Below, one piece after another: positions 25,428 through 37,000 of a DNA stretch of 64,000 bases (position 1 is its first letter; every line of letters starts with the position of its first letter). Both the position numbers and the translations under genes were made by a program. The notes under the pieces are model-generated. The model had not been told where the DNA came from, did not search any database, and worked only from the letters and a program-made list of their open reading frames with translations. The stretch is from positions 1,674,001 to 1,738,000 of the forward strand of contig JAIUCV010000118.1 of the NCBI GenBank assembly GCA_026724425.1. The letters run 5' to 3'. Origin of the DNA: Erythrophleum ivorense (Eukaryota > Streptophyta > Magnoliopsida > Fabales > Fabaceae).

Positions 25428-25936
25428 TCATGATTGTGGCAACATTAGGTCACCACAATAGAGTCTTTTTGTGGTGACTGTGAGAGATTGCGACTAACAA
25501 GTCTTTTATAACAATTCTTAGAGGCCACTACAAAAGCTCTTTTATGATAACATTTGGTTGTCACTAAACAAACCTTTAATGAGGTGGCTGCAATGGTTTT
25601 TTTTTTCTTAGTGGTGACTTCACATCACCATTGAAAGGTCTTTTGTGGCAACTTATCATTTTCACCCCAAAAGCTCTTCTTGTGATAGTCAAATGTAGCC
25701 ACAAAATGTCTTTTTGTGGTGAATTCTTAAAGTTGTGGCTAAAAGTTTTGGTATAAGACTTTTTAATTTTCCAACAAAAAGAAAAGAAATAAAAGGCTTT
25801 TATGGCAATTTAAGGTAAGTCATTATTGAAAGTTTTGACAAAATAGGGAATACTTTTTTAGTGACAATCTTTTGGGCTAATTTGTTTTTGTTGTTACTAG
25901 AAGTGTATGTCTAAAAGTATGTTTTTTTGTAGTGCA
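25428..25936 (+). repeat. CACTA-like right end with subterminal motifs
   Basis: The array alternates tgtggtgac / gtcaccaca and aaaagtctttt-type units over about 500 bp. It ends with ttttttgtagtg at 25925-25936, the reverse complement of CACTACAAAAAA, which is the hallmark end of plant CACTA elements. No transposase is attached. A matching left end was not proven. Confidence 0.55.
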
Positions 25937-26239
25937 AGCCATCCGTGAAGCATCTTGGCTTTTGTTATAAACTTATTTGTTCTGTGCCTGGTTTAAGATT
26001 AAAGCCTATTTTGGCTATTATTTTCTATTATTCTTTTATTGTAAAAATCCTATGAAGAAATGATGTATCTAGATGTTTATTTAATTTAAATATTTCTTCT
26101 ATATAGTGGGTTGATTTAAATTTAAATTTTATTATGTGAAGGTACAATTTTGTGGCATTTCTTAATATGTTAAAAGCAAAATAGGACAATAGAAAAAGAG
26201 GGGAACAAAAGAAAAGAAAAGAAGAAATACTATGATGGA

Positions 26240-26807
26240 TAGCAATTAAAAAAATTTTCGCAACATAACAATCGTTAGATTTGGAACCTAACAACAATTA
26301 TGACAATCATTAAAAAGTTAAAATCTTGAATTATATTTTTAGCAACGGTCATAACTATCATTAGATATAAACCCTAACGAGTAACAAGGGTTTAGATTAT
26401 TGTTAGGTGTAAACCCTAATAACGATTATGACTGTCATTGAAGATTAAAGATTGCCATCATCCTTTTAGTGATAGTTAAAACTGTTGTAAGGGTTTAAGT
26501 TGAATTTTTCTATTGAGCCCCTTAGTGACTATTGTAATTGTTGTTAGATATAAACCTTAACAAAAGCTAAATTCTTTTATCGAGCCCTTTAATGACAGTC
26601 ATAACTATCGTTAGGTATAAATCCTAACAATAGCTATGATTGTCATTCACATTTAGTCCTTTAGTATTGATGGTTTCAATAGTTTTGAAAATCATCGTGA
26701 GTGTCTCAGTGCTTTTTCTAATGATGGTTTTTGCAACTGTTGTTAGTGTCTAATTGATGCTAGAATTCCTTTTTGACCCATATTAAATACCTTTTTTTTT
26801 AGTAGTG
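26240..26807 (+). repeat. Second CACTA-like right end, different motif family
   Basis: Inverted copies of a 'tcataactatcgttag / aacaattatgac' type motif fill about 560 bp, and the segment ends tttttttttagtagtg at 26792-26807. The end resembles the previous CACTA-like end, but the subterminal motif is different, so it is probably another family. Confidence 0.45.
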
Positions 26808-28031
26808 TGCAAATAAGTGATGTTAGAATATTAGGGTGGCTCATGTGGCTTGACCTATAACTTGGTCAAATTAATTTATTAATTAGTAATTCATTTTATT
26901 TATTTATTAATATTTAAATTGATTAATTTTGAATTTAAACTAATGGTAGTCTTTAAGAGAATGGTGGATTATAGTGTGGCGTTGATAGAATAGAAAAAAT
27001 TGTTGTAAAAAACTATTATTGTTCTTCCTTTCTGCATTGAGAATTTAGAACACAAAGAAACTCCACTGATGATCTCAATTTTACTCACTAATAATGAAAA
27101 TAAATTATTTCCTACTTACAAAAGTCTTAATTTAAGATTTTATTCAAATGCTTACTTGTCTCATCCACCTTAACTAAATTTACAATTATTTAAAGAAAAA
27201 AAAAGATTATTACAATGTTTTAATTCTTTTTTTTCAAGTTTTTAGGGTAAAACATTACTATTGACTATTTGTATTGTTTAAAATTATTTTGTATAAATAA
27301 ATTTATTAATGATATTTCAAATGTGTACTATTTGATCATATATCGGTTTGATTAGATACTATCTTGAAAAAAATTGAAATAAAAGGAACCAAAGGGTAGA
27401 CTAGTTGGAGATACAAGATGAGATGATAGAGTATTTATTATTTAAACTTTTTAATTATTTAAATGATTATGAATTTGTATTTAATTATTTGAAGTAGTTT
27501 AAGATTATTCCACCCCCCAAAAAGAAAAAGAAGTAATGTTAAAAAGTCTAAAACCAATCTAAATGTGAGTCTGGGCTAAAAGAGAAATCCATTTTTTTTT
27601 TGCACAAACAGATCAATTTTGTAAGATATACACACCAACCTAAAACTATAGACTCGGAACAAAATTACTAACTACTCCTAGCTCTAATCCTGGTTGTGTC
27701 TTCATCACCTTATTAAGGATCAAAATAACCAAAACTATCATGAAGATAAGGATCGAGGGATAATCTGAGAGTAGAGAACAGGGCATGATAATTGGGTGAG
27801 GCAAAAAAAAAATTAGAATTCAAGGTCCAATATTATTATAAGATTGAATTTTATATTAAATCAAAACAAGTTAATAAAAATCTAAAAATTAGAAGTACGT
27901 GTAACAGGAAGTATTCTTTGAGAAAAGGTCAAATGGCATTTGTAAAAGTGAACAAAATCTGTAACTTAAAATTTCAACTTACCTCTCATAAAATAAAATT
28001 AACTCACGTGACATGCTTTAAATAAAGTTTA
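26808..28031. other. AT-rich spacer
   Basis: No coding sequence is recognised. An open plus-strand frame at 27792-28025 is rich in Lys and Asn, has no domain, and looks like a by-product of base composition. Confidence 0.4.
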
Positions 28032-28210
28032 CTATGAATATGAATATGAAAACAGAGGATTAATCCAAGTAGCAAGTAATGGCTCAAGACCATTGTAAAG
28101 GTCCTTCATAATACCACCATCAACATGAACTTTTCTTGTCTTCAAAGAATAATACAAAATGTTATTGCCATAAAACTGTGGAAAGTAGACCCTGTTTTCT
28201 ATACCTATTA
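28032..28210 (-). pseudogene. Last exon of an F-box/DUF295 (KIB-type) family gene
   Basis: The minus-strand frame reads IIGIENRVYFPQFYG, then NILYYSLKTRKVHV, then LYNGLEPLLATWINPLF, ending at a TAG (28032-28034). This matches the C-terminal blade of plant DUF295 proteins (G-x-x-N-x-x-YFP-x-F-x-G; YSL-x-T-x-K; L-x-x-x-WI-x-P), usually found behind an F-box. An acceptor-like 'ttctaaag' lies upstream (about 28211-28218) and a stop precedes it in the same frame, so this is either a terminal exon or a fragment cut off from its 5' part. The upstream side leads into gypsy element sequence (28.4 kb onward). No F-box or other blades were found. The surviving piece contains no stop. Confidence 0.6.
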
Positions 28211-28697
28211 TAGCAGCTTCTTTAGAAATAAATGAAAATCAAGAGATCACACGGATTTCCTAAGCTTTTCACTTTTTCCAAACTGGACTCAAGTCGAGTT
28301 TGGTTCCTTTACTCTTTCTTTCATTTCACCTCTTCACCCTTTCTTCTTTGTGTCCCTTTTGTTGCTTTTGTAGTGTCAATTACTTGTCATGTGTTTCCAT
28401 CACACACCTTTTTGTGTGATTATGGTTAAGAGTTTAGGATTACTTGTGTTTAAAAACTCTTACTTGTGATTGCCACTAGTCTAATCTTTTCTTTTAATTT
28501 GCTTGTAACTTGCTTAGAACACTTGTAAGAAGCAAATTGTTGAGTGATAAAAGGCTAAAGTGTACCATCGTGATAAAAGTCAAATTTTAAGAGTAAACAC
28601 AAGTGAATTACTATTATTGAGTGTAAACACGTAAGCTAGTGAACTGCGAGGTCTTATATCTTTCTTAGCTTATTTTTGTACAAACTAATATTTCAAG

Positions 28698-29680
28698 ATG
28701 TCTGGAGAATCTGAGCACAATGACTTTGACATGAAAGTCTGGATTAGAGCCGTTCAAAGTACTCTTGAGAAACTTAGTGTCAGATTAGATGATGTAGAGT
28801 CTTTTTCCAATAGGAGGACCCATAGGAGGCAAGCTCAGGTGGAGCTTGATGATGATGCTGAGTCCGATTTTGAGGAGTCCCATACTCAGAGAGGCAGAAA
28901 ATCATCATCCAATAAGGATGGTGGTATTGGAAACATCAAGATGAAGATTCCCTCATTCCCCGAGAAAAATGATCTGAACCAGTACTTAGATTGTGAAAGA
29001 AAAGTGGAGCATGTGTTCGAGTGCCACTCTTATACTAAGGAAAAGAAAGTGAAGCTTACTATAGTAATGTTTACTGATTATGCTAGCATCTGGTGGGATC
29101 AACTCTTATTCACCAAAAGACGTATAGGTGAAGGTCCAATTCACGATTGGCAGGAGATGAAAACTATCATGCGTAAACGGTATGTCCCTAGTTACTATTA
29201 TAAGGAATTGTATAAGAGGCTCCAAAAGCTAAAATAAGGTTCCATGAGTGTGGAGGATTACTATCAAGAAATGGAGATTGCCATGATTAAGGCAAATATG
29301 GAGGAAGACCGTGAGACAACCATGGCCCAATTCATTGAGGGCTTGAATCTTGATATAGCTGTCCAAGTTGATTTATACAATTACTTGGATATGGAGGAGC
29401 TCTTGCATAGAGCTATCAAGGTGGAAAAACAACTAAGGGCTCGACAAAAACTAAAAGTGACATCTAGCTTGAGTTCTTGGAGGGATTCCAAAGTCCCCTT
29501 TAAGCCAAAGATCGATTTCAAGTCTAAGAAGGAAAGTAAGGTTTTCCCTTTCAGGTTAAAGGTAAAACTGATTCAAAACCATTCTCGTCTTTCAATCCTA
29601 CTTCTTCTTCCTCTAAGATTAGATGTTTTAAATGTAATGGTTTTGGTCATATTGCTTCTCAATGTCCTAACAAATGAACT
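28698..29680 (+). pseudogene. gag of the CRM-like element
   Basis: It starts at ATG 28698 (MSGESEHNDF). The central capsid-type region is at about 28940-29230 (KIPSFPEKNDLNQYLD, then YASIWWDQLL), followed by SVEDYYQEME and FIEGLNLDIA in the next open segment. A TAA at 29235-29237 replaces a probable Gln codon, and a frameshift near 29550 moves the frame before the zinc knuckle. The CCHC knuckle (C-x2-C-x4-H-x4-C) is at 29624-29665. A TGA directly follows the knuckle region (29678-29680). The role would be the capsid protein that packages the element's RNA. Confidence 0.85.
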
Positions 29681-30604
29681 ATGATTATTCTTGAGAATGG
29701 TGATGTGACTAGTGCTAGTAGTGACTCTATGGAGGATGAGATGCCACCCCTGACTGATGACTTAGACTTAGAGTTAATTGAAACTATAAATGGTGAAACC
29801 CTTATCGCTAGGCGTGCTCTCAACATTCAACCTAAAGAAGATCTCGAGGTAAAGCAGCGTGAGCATATTTTCCATACTCATTGTTTCATCCACAAGAAGG
29901 TATGTAGTTTGATTATTGATTGTGGTAGCTGCACAAATGTGGCTAGTACTTTACTGGTGGAAAAGCTAAACTTGCCTACTTTGAGGCATCTTATCCCTTA
30001 TAAATTACAATGGCTTAATGATAGTGAGGAGGTAAAGGTAATAAAATAAGTGCTCATCTCTTTTTCTATTGGTAATTATCATGATGAGATTCTTTATGAT
30101 GTGGCACCCATGTATGCTGGTCACTTGTTACTTGGTAAGCCTTGGCAATTTGACAAAAAGGTAAAACATGATAGATATAAAAATTATTACTCATTTGTTT
30201 TTAATGGTAAGACCATTGTGTTTACCCCTCTTTGTCCTATTCAAACATATGAGGATCAATTAAAAATTGAAAGAGATTATAAGAAGAGAGCACAAGAAAA
30301 GAAAGGTAAAGTAAGTGTGAGCGTTGGGAATGAGAAAAAGCAAGAGAAAGGAGAGCGGAGTAGAAAGGAAAAGAAAATTAGAGAAAAATATGAAGAAAAG
30401 AATGTGAGTTTATTTTCAAGTAAAAATAAGATCAAGAGAGCTCTTATTTGTGAAAATGCTTTCTTATTGCTTTATAAAGATATTTGCCTTACTATTAACG
30501 ATCTTGATCACTCTTTACCTGCTAGTGTTACATCTTTATTGCAGGAATTTTGTGACTTTGTGACTTATTCCCAAAAGAAATACCTGATGGATTGCCCCTT
30601 TTAA
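29681..30604 (+). pseudogene. Protease region of the CRM-like element
   Basis: Two open pieces (29681-30049 and 30050-30604) are in one frame, separated by a stop at 30047-30049. The aspartic-protease active-site segment reads LIIDCGSCTNVAS (about 29911-29949); relatives usually have IDSGS, so the second catalytic-motif residue is changed. Downstream DVAPMYAGHLLLGKPW (about 30098-30145) is the usual second half of the domain. A Lys/Glu-rich linker follows to 30430. A further stop at 30602-30604 precedes the reverse transcriptase. Confidence 0.8.
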
Positions 30605-30705
30605 AAGGCATTGAGCATCATATAGACTTTATCCCTTGAGCATCTATCCCCAATAAACTTGCTTATCAAGCAAATTCAGAGGAGACTAAGGAAATATAAC
30701 ATCAA

Positions 30706-31865
30706 GTGGAGGAGCTCATGAAAAAAGGCTTTGTTTGTGAAAGTCTAAGTCTATGTGTTGTCCCAGTGATTCTTATGCCCAAGAAGGATGGTAAGTGGGA
30801 GATGTGTGTGGATTATGGTGCCATCAATAAAATAACGGTAAAATATCGCTATCCTATCCATAAGTTAGATGATATGCTTGATGAATTACATAGTGCATGT
30901 GTTTTCTCTAAAATTAATCTTAGAAGTGGTTACCATTATATTAGGATGAAAGAAGGTGATGAATGGAAAACTACTTTTAAAACCAAGTTTAGGTTGTATG
31001 AATGGTTAGTTATGCCATTTGGCTTGACTAATGCACTTAGCACTTTTATGAGTTTAATAAACCATGTCTTTAGACCTTTCATTGGTAGATTTGTTGTGGT
31101 TTACTTTGATGACATTTTTATTTACTCTAAGAGCCTAGAAGAGCATGTGAGTCATTTGCATGATGTGTTTGTTATGCTTAAGGAGAATAAACTCTTTGCC
31201 AATTTAAAGAAGTTCTCTTTTTGTTTAGACTCTGTGGTTTTTCCTAGATTTGTTGTAGGAGCTCATGGCATACAAGTGGATGAAGAGAAGGTCAAAGCAA
31301 TCCGAGAGTGGCCAACTCCAAAGAATGTGAGTGAAGTAAGGAGCTTCCATAGATTGGCGAGCTTCTATAGGCGATTCGTGAAGGACTTTTCCACTCTTGC
31401 TACCCCTTTGAATGATTTGGTAAAAAAGAATGTGGTATTCAAATAGAGTGAAGCATAAGAGCGTGCTTTTAACATACTGAAGGAAAAACTAATTAATGCC
31501 CATGTACTTGTGTTTCCTGATTTTACTAAGGTTTTTGAAGTTGAGTGTGACGCTTCTGGTATAGGCATAGGTGGTGTGTTGATGTAGGATTCTAAACCTA
31601 TTACATATTTTAATGAGAAATTAAGTAATTCTGCTTTAAATTATTTCACATATAATAAAGAGTTGTATGCCTTGAAACAGACTTTAAAAACTTGGCAACA
31701 TTATTTGTGGCCTAAAGAATTTATTATCCATTCTAATTATGAGAGCCTTAAGTTTCTCAAGTCCCAGGGTATATTGAACAAAAGACATGCAGGTTGGCTT
31801 GAATTTATTGAAACCTTCCTTTATGTGATTAAGCATAAGTAGGGAAAGAAAAATGTTGTAACTGA
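30706..31865 (+). pseudogene. Reverse transcriptase-RNase H of the CRM-like element
   Basis: Reverse transcriptase motifs are in order: VILMPKKDGKWEMCVDY (about 30760-30810), YPIHKLDDMLDEL, FSKINLRSGYHYIRM, MPFGLTNALSTFM, and the catalytic YFDD box (31102-31113, in VVYFDDIFIYS). The thumb/connection region (FHRLASFYRRFVKDFS) follows. RNase H begins after 31446, with stops at 31444-31446, 31456-31458, 31585-31587 and 31840-31842 interrupting ECDASGIGIGGVL, NKELYALKQ and the surrounding segments. The polymerase catalytic aspartates are kept, but the polyprotein could not be made in full. Confidence 0.85.
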
Positions 31866-31869
31866 TGTA

Positions 31870-33255
31870 TTGTCTAAGTATTACACTTTGATTACTTCCA
31901 TGCATGTTAGATTGATAAGTTTTGAGATGTTAAAAAGCATGTATAAGTCTGATTCTGATTTTGCTAATATTTGGAAATCTTGTGAATTATATGATGCTGA
32001 TGACTATTACAGGTTTGATGGGTTCCTTTTCAAAAAGAACAAGTTATGTGTTCCTATGAGTTTCATTCGTAAGCTTCTTGTTAAGGAGACTCATGGTGGG
32101 AAATTGATGAGCCATTTTGGTGTAGAAAATATTTTAGCTCTTTTGAATGAGCATTTTTATTGGCCTGGCATGAGAAAAGATGTGGTTCCTGTTTGTTCTA
32201 AATATATTACTTGTAAGCATGCTAAGTCTATAATTCAATCACATGGCTTGTATTCTCCTTTACTAGTTCCCTCTCACCCATGGGCTGATATTTTTATGGG
32301 CTTTGTTTTAGGTTGCCTAAATCTTCCACTGGGAAAGATAGTGTTTTTGTTGTTGTAGATAGGTTTAGTAAAATGGCACATTTTATTACTTCTTTCACAA
32401 CTAATGATGTTATGTATGTGGCAGAATTATTTTTTAAGGAGATTGTTAGGTTGTATGGTGTGCCAAGAACTATTATTAGTGATAGAGATATGAAATTCTT
32501 GAGTTATTTCTGGAAAAATATTATGGAATAAACTTGGCACTAAGTTTTTGTTTTCTACTACAGCACATCCACAAACAAACGGGCAGATCGAGGTTGTTAA
32601 TAGAACCTTCTCTATTTTATTGAGAGCTATCATTCAAAAGAATCTTAAAAATTGTGAGAAGTATTTGCTCCATGTCGAATTTGCTTATAATTGTGCTATT
32701 CATTCTATTACAAAATTCTTTCCTTTTGAAATTGTTTATGGATTTAATCCTTTAACTTCATCAGATTTGCTTCCTTTATTTTCACATGAGTTTACTAACC
32801 TTGATGGTGCTAGAAATGCTAAGTTTGTGCAGGATTTGCATGAGAAGGTAAAAGCCAACATTGAAAAGAGGAATGAGCAAATTGCCAACCAAGTTAACAA
32901 GGGTAGAAGGTGTGTGGTGTTTGAACTCGACAATTGGGTATGAGTTCACTTGTGAAAAGAACGTTTCCCAAAACAAAAGAAATCAAAACTCCAACCTAGA
33001 GGAGATGGGCCCTTTCAAGTTCTTGAAAGGATTAATGATAATGCTTATAAAATTGACTTGCCTAATTCTTATGAAAATGTTAGTGCTACTTTCAATGTGG
33101 CTAATCTCTTTCCCTTTGATGTTGCAAATTTGAGGACGAATCCTTTTCAAGAGGGGGAGAATGATGTAGTAGTACCAAGAGACTTTGCTGAGCAAAAAAG
33201 TGGATATGATAGAGGATATTGTGCTAAGTTTCAGGCCCAAGGATGTGATTTGTAA
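31870..33255 (+). pseudogene. Integrase of the CRM-like element, with C-terminal extension
   Basis: The HHCC zinc-binding region is at about 32090-32225 (ETHGGKLMSHFGVEN, FYWPGM, CSKYITCKHAKS). The core acidic residues lie in ADIFMGF, ISDRDMKFL and NGQIEVVNRTF. A frameshift occurs near 32310-32340 and another around 32520-32550, between the second Asp and the Glu. After about 32940 the frame shifts again and ends with VANLFPFDVANL, TNPFQEGENDV and a stop at 33253-33255. The same frame then carries GPITRVRAKAMKK inside the LTR. There is no chromodomain. Confidence 0.8.
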
Positions 33256-34076
33256 ATTAAAACCTAAGAGTTCAAGTTAAACGTGCCTAAAGATCCATTG
33301 CAAGGTATAGAAGGCCCAATAACAAGAGTTAGGGCTAAAGCAATGAAAAAAGCCTTCAATTGTTTGATTCATAAGCTCCATGATTTAGAACCCATTTGTT
33401 TAAGTCAAGAGAGGGCCCAAAAAGATATAAAAAGTGTGAAAATGTTGACCATTCTACAAAAGGAGTGCCAAGGCCCAATTGGAGTTCAATTGCAAGAGAT
33501 TAAAAATCATGTGTCAATCATGTGACTTTTAATAAAGCATGAGCATCCCATGTAACTACTTAAAGGAGATGATCAATTTTGGGAAGGATTCTTTATGAAT
33601 TTCGTTATTTATTTATTTTATTATTTTTAGGACTTGGTCAAAAATCTTATCTTGGAGATTAAGTTAAAATTAATATTTTAATCTTATTCATTGATTTTAA
33701 GCACCATTTAAAATATTTTTAATCAGATTTTAGTATTTAACTTTTGTTAGGATTTTAGACTTTTAGAAACTTTGTCTATAAAAGGCTTCCTATTGTACTT
33801 TATTTTTAGATTATGAATGAATTTGAGTATTATTCAATTCTTTGTGAGACCTTTGCTTTTTTGTATTCTCTGAAAGTTCACATGACTTGTCAAAGAATTG
33901 GTTATCCTTTGTGGCGTTATTGGCTAAGGTTCTAAGAGACAAGCTCTCTTAGGGTTCTACCGTCGACCAACAATCCCTTTGTGTGCTTTCGCTTTCGTGT
34001 GAAACGTAACTGATCTCAGGTGATCAATTTGTGTGCCAAGGTTCCTAAGACAAGGTTCCTATAGCGTCTTGCATCA
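33162..34076 (+). repeat. 3' LTR of the CRM-like element
   Basis: It starts TGATGTAGTAG directly after the polypurine tract and probably ends at 'gcatca' (34076), length about 915 bp. A promoter-like TATA element (tctataaaag, 33775-33784) lies about two-thirds along. The first 350 bp contain protein-like sequence continuing the pol frame (33283-33525 open). The end was chosen by the TG...CA rule and is not confirmed by a second LTR copy. Confidence 0.6.
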
Positions 34077-34099
34077 ATTATACTATAACCAAATTCCAA

Positions 34100-37000
34100 G
34101 ACCCCTAACATCCACCCTTACTGCTATCCTCATTATTAAAAAATTGAAATTAAGAAGTAAATGGCAGAGCTTCTTCAGTTAGGATTCATTAGGCCTATCT
34201 CTAGCCTATTTGCCAATCATGTCTTATTGGTAAAGAAAAATAATGATACTTAGTGATTCTGTGTGGACTACTGCAATCTCAGTCAAATTAATATCTCTAA
34301 AAAGTATCCCATTCCCAACATTGATGAACTATTGGATGAACTTTATGAAGCTTCTTATTTCTCCAAGATTGACCTATGCTTCAACTTCATCAAATTTGTG
34401 TACTGCTTGTAGACATCCACAAGACGACATTTCACATTCATTTTGGGCATTATGAGTTTGTTGTTATGCCATATAACCTCACTAATGAACCATCTACCTT
34501 TTAATCGGTCATAAATAACCTCTTTCATCCCTATCTCAAAAAGTTTATACTAGTCTTCTTTAATGACATATTAGTCTACAGTTCGACTCCCTAACATCAT
34601 CAAACTCACTTATAGATCACTCTCAGAATGTTACAAAGAAATTCTTTTTATGAAAATGCCAAGAACTATCTATTTGGACAACCATATGTGCATTTTATAG
34701 GACATGTGGTTTCTTTTGTAGGTGTGGGAGTTAACTCTAATAAAATTACAGCTATACTAGAGTGGCCTCAACCAAGTAGTGTTAAAAAAATATGAGGATA
34801 TCTTGGTTTAACTAACTATTATAGTCATTTTGTTTAGAATTATAGGCTAATAGCTCGTCCCCTAACTAATTTAACCAAAAATAATGCTTTTCACTGGTCT
34901 TTTAGAGCAAAAACTCACTTATAGATCACTCTCAGAATGTTACAAAGAAATTCTTTTTATGAAAATGCCAAGGACTATCTATTTGGACAACCATATGTGC
35001 ATTTTATAGGACATGTGGTTTCTTTTGTAGGTGTGGGAGTTAACTCTAATAAAATCACAACTATACTAGAGTGGCCTCAACCAAGTAGTGTTAAAGAAAT
35101 ATGAGGATATCTTGGTTTGACTAACTATTATAGTCATTTTGTTTAGAATTATAGGCTAATAGCTCGTCCCCTAACTAATTTAACCAAAAATAATGCTTTT
35201 CACTGGTCTTTTAGAGCAAAAACAACATTCCAACAACTCAAGAAAGCATTGACCTCGGTCCCAATCTTACAACTACCCAGTTTCCATAAGCATTTCATAA
35301 TTAGGTATGATGCATCATTAGATGGAATGGGAGCTATTCTATTGCAATTGGATCATCCAATCACTTATTTTAGTAAGAGATTTTCTTTCTCTAATTGTTT
35401 TAAGTCTACTTACAATGGAAAAATTTTGGCATTAGTTCTAGCTTTACAAAAATAACTTGCTAGGAGACTATTTCTTTGCTAAAACTAACCATGCCAGGCT
35501 CAAGCATCTTCTCAACAAGAGGATAATCACCACTTTCTAATAGCGTATTATCATGAAGCTCTTTCCATTTAACTTTGTAATTCTCTATAAAGCATGAAAG
35601 GAGAACACGAGAGCAGATGCCTTGTTAAGATGACCACAGTGTGCTAATTTTTTTAATCTCATCATGCCTCTTTCCTTAAACTTTATGGACCTATAGGATG
35701 CATTGGCTCAGGAACCCTGTACATAGGAAATTATGGCTACTCTTTGATAAGATCCTACCTCTGACCCAAATTTTTAGGTAAGGGATAACAAGGTCTTCTT
35801 TAAAAGCCACTTAGTCATTCCACGACATCTTACTCTGTGCACCAAGTTGTTAGCTAAAGCACATAAGACACCAACTGAAGGACATGGAGGCTTTTTGAAA
35901 ACATTAAATGACTTTTAGATAACTTTTTCTAGCCTTGCTAAAAACATGATGTCAAGATCTTTGTTTAACAAAATAAATATCAAACTCCTCCAGCTGGCCT
36001 TTTACAACATCTTCCTATTCTAGAGAAGGTGCAGGAAGACATCTCACTTGACTTTATAATTGGTCTTCCTAAATTCAAGGGTTTTGACACAATTTGGTGA
36101 TAGTTGATAGGCTTAGCAAATATGGTCATTTTATGGCCCTATCTCACCCTTATAATGCAAAATTGGTGGCTGGTCTTTTTTGTAAAGAAATAGTTAGGCT
36201 TCATGACATGCCTTATTCTTTTTCTGTTATTTATCGTGATTCAAATTTTCTAAGTGCATTTTGGCGAAGAATTATTTCAACTAAGCCACACACATTTCCA
36301 AATAAGTACTTTATATCATCCACAATTAGATGGGTAAACTAAAGTCATCAATCATTGCCTAAAAGCTTATTTACGATGTTTCTATGAACAATCTCACTCT
36401 TGGAACAAATTTTTGTGCTAGGTAGAATATTCATTCAACACTAGAGTTTATGTATCCGCAAGGAGCACATCCTTCAAGTCGCTTTATGGACATGATCCCT
36501 TACCTCTCTACCATTTGTTAAGGATGAAACTCATATTGTTGATCTTGAGGAATAGCTTGTGATGCACGATACTATGTTAAAAATACTTCCTAACAACTTT
36601 TTTGAAAGCTCAATCACGAATGAAAGCTTAAGCCAACACCAAATGAAGAGAGCTCTCATTTTAATGTAGGAGATGTTGTTCTCCTTCACATTTAACTATT
36701 CTGCCAACAATCACTATCTAAGCATAAATATGAAAAGCTTTTTCCTCGATTTTTTGGCCCTTACAAGGTCATTCGCAAAGTTGGACCTATAGCTTATGAA
36801 TTAGCACTACCTCTTGACTCCCAAGTACACCCCATTTTTCATGTATCACTATTGAGGCTAACAAATGGTCATTCTCCAATTACACCGCCTACAACTCTTC
36901 CTCTCACTATGGATTGGGAGCATAATTTGCTTCCAGAAAAGGTTTTAGCTCATTGTTGAGTAACAAACACTAATGGACAAGCACTAGAGTTATTGATTCA

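Larger units (their letters stand above)
28440..34076 (+). mobile_element. Decayed CRM-like chromovirus (Ty3/gypsy), 5' LTR missing
   Basis: Order along the plus strand: a leader (about 28440-28697), gag with CCHC knuckle, protease, reverse transcriptase, RNase H, integrase, polypurine tract 33151-33161 (gagggggagaa), then a 3' LTR 33162-34076. There is no chromodomain. Instead the pol frame continues past the polypurine tract into the LTR and includes a GPITRVRAKAMKKAF motif (about 33304-33348). A C-terminal extension encoded within the 3' LTR is a trait I associate with centromeric (CRM) chromoviruses. No upstream copy of this LTR exists in the window, so the element is 5'-truncated. Several stops (many C-to-T type) and frameshifts show that it is dead. 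Confidence 0.8.

Noticed and set aside
16841..25936. A single 9.1-kb CACTA transposon from the left end at 16841 to the right end at 25936
   Set aside because: The flanking triplets do not match (tta versus caa), the terminal sequences differ after the first bases, and no transposase lies between them.
26376..26422. Interstitial telomere-like repeats (aaaccctaa)
   Set aside because: Only isolated copies inside the CACTA-like subterminal motif field; there is no tandem array.
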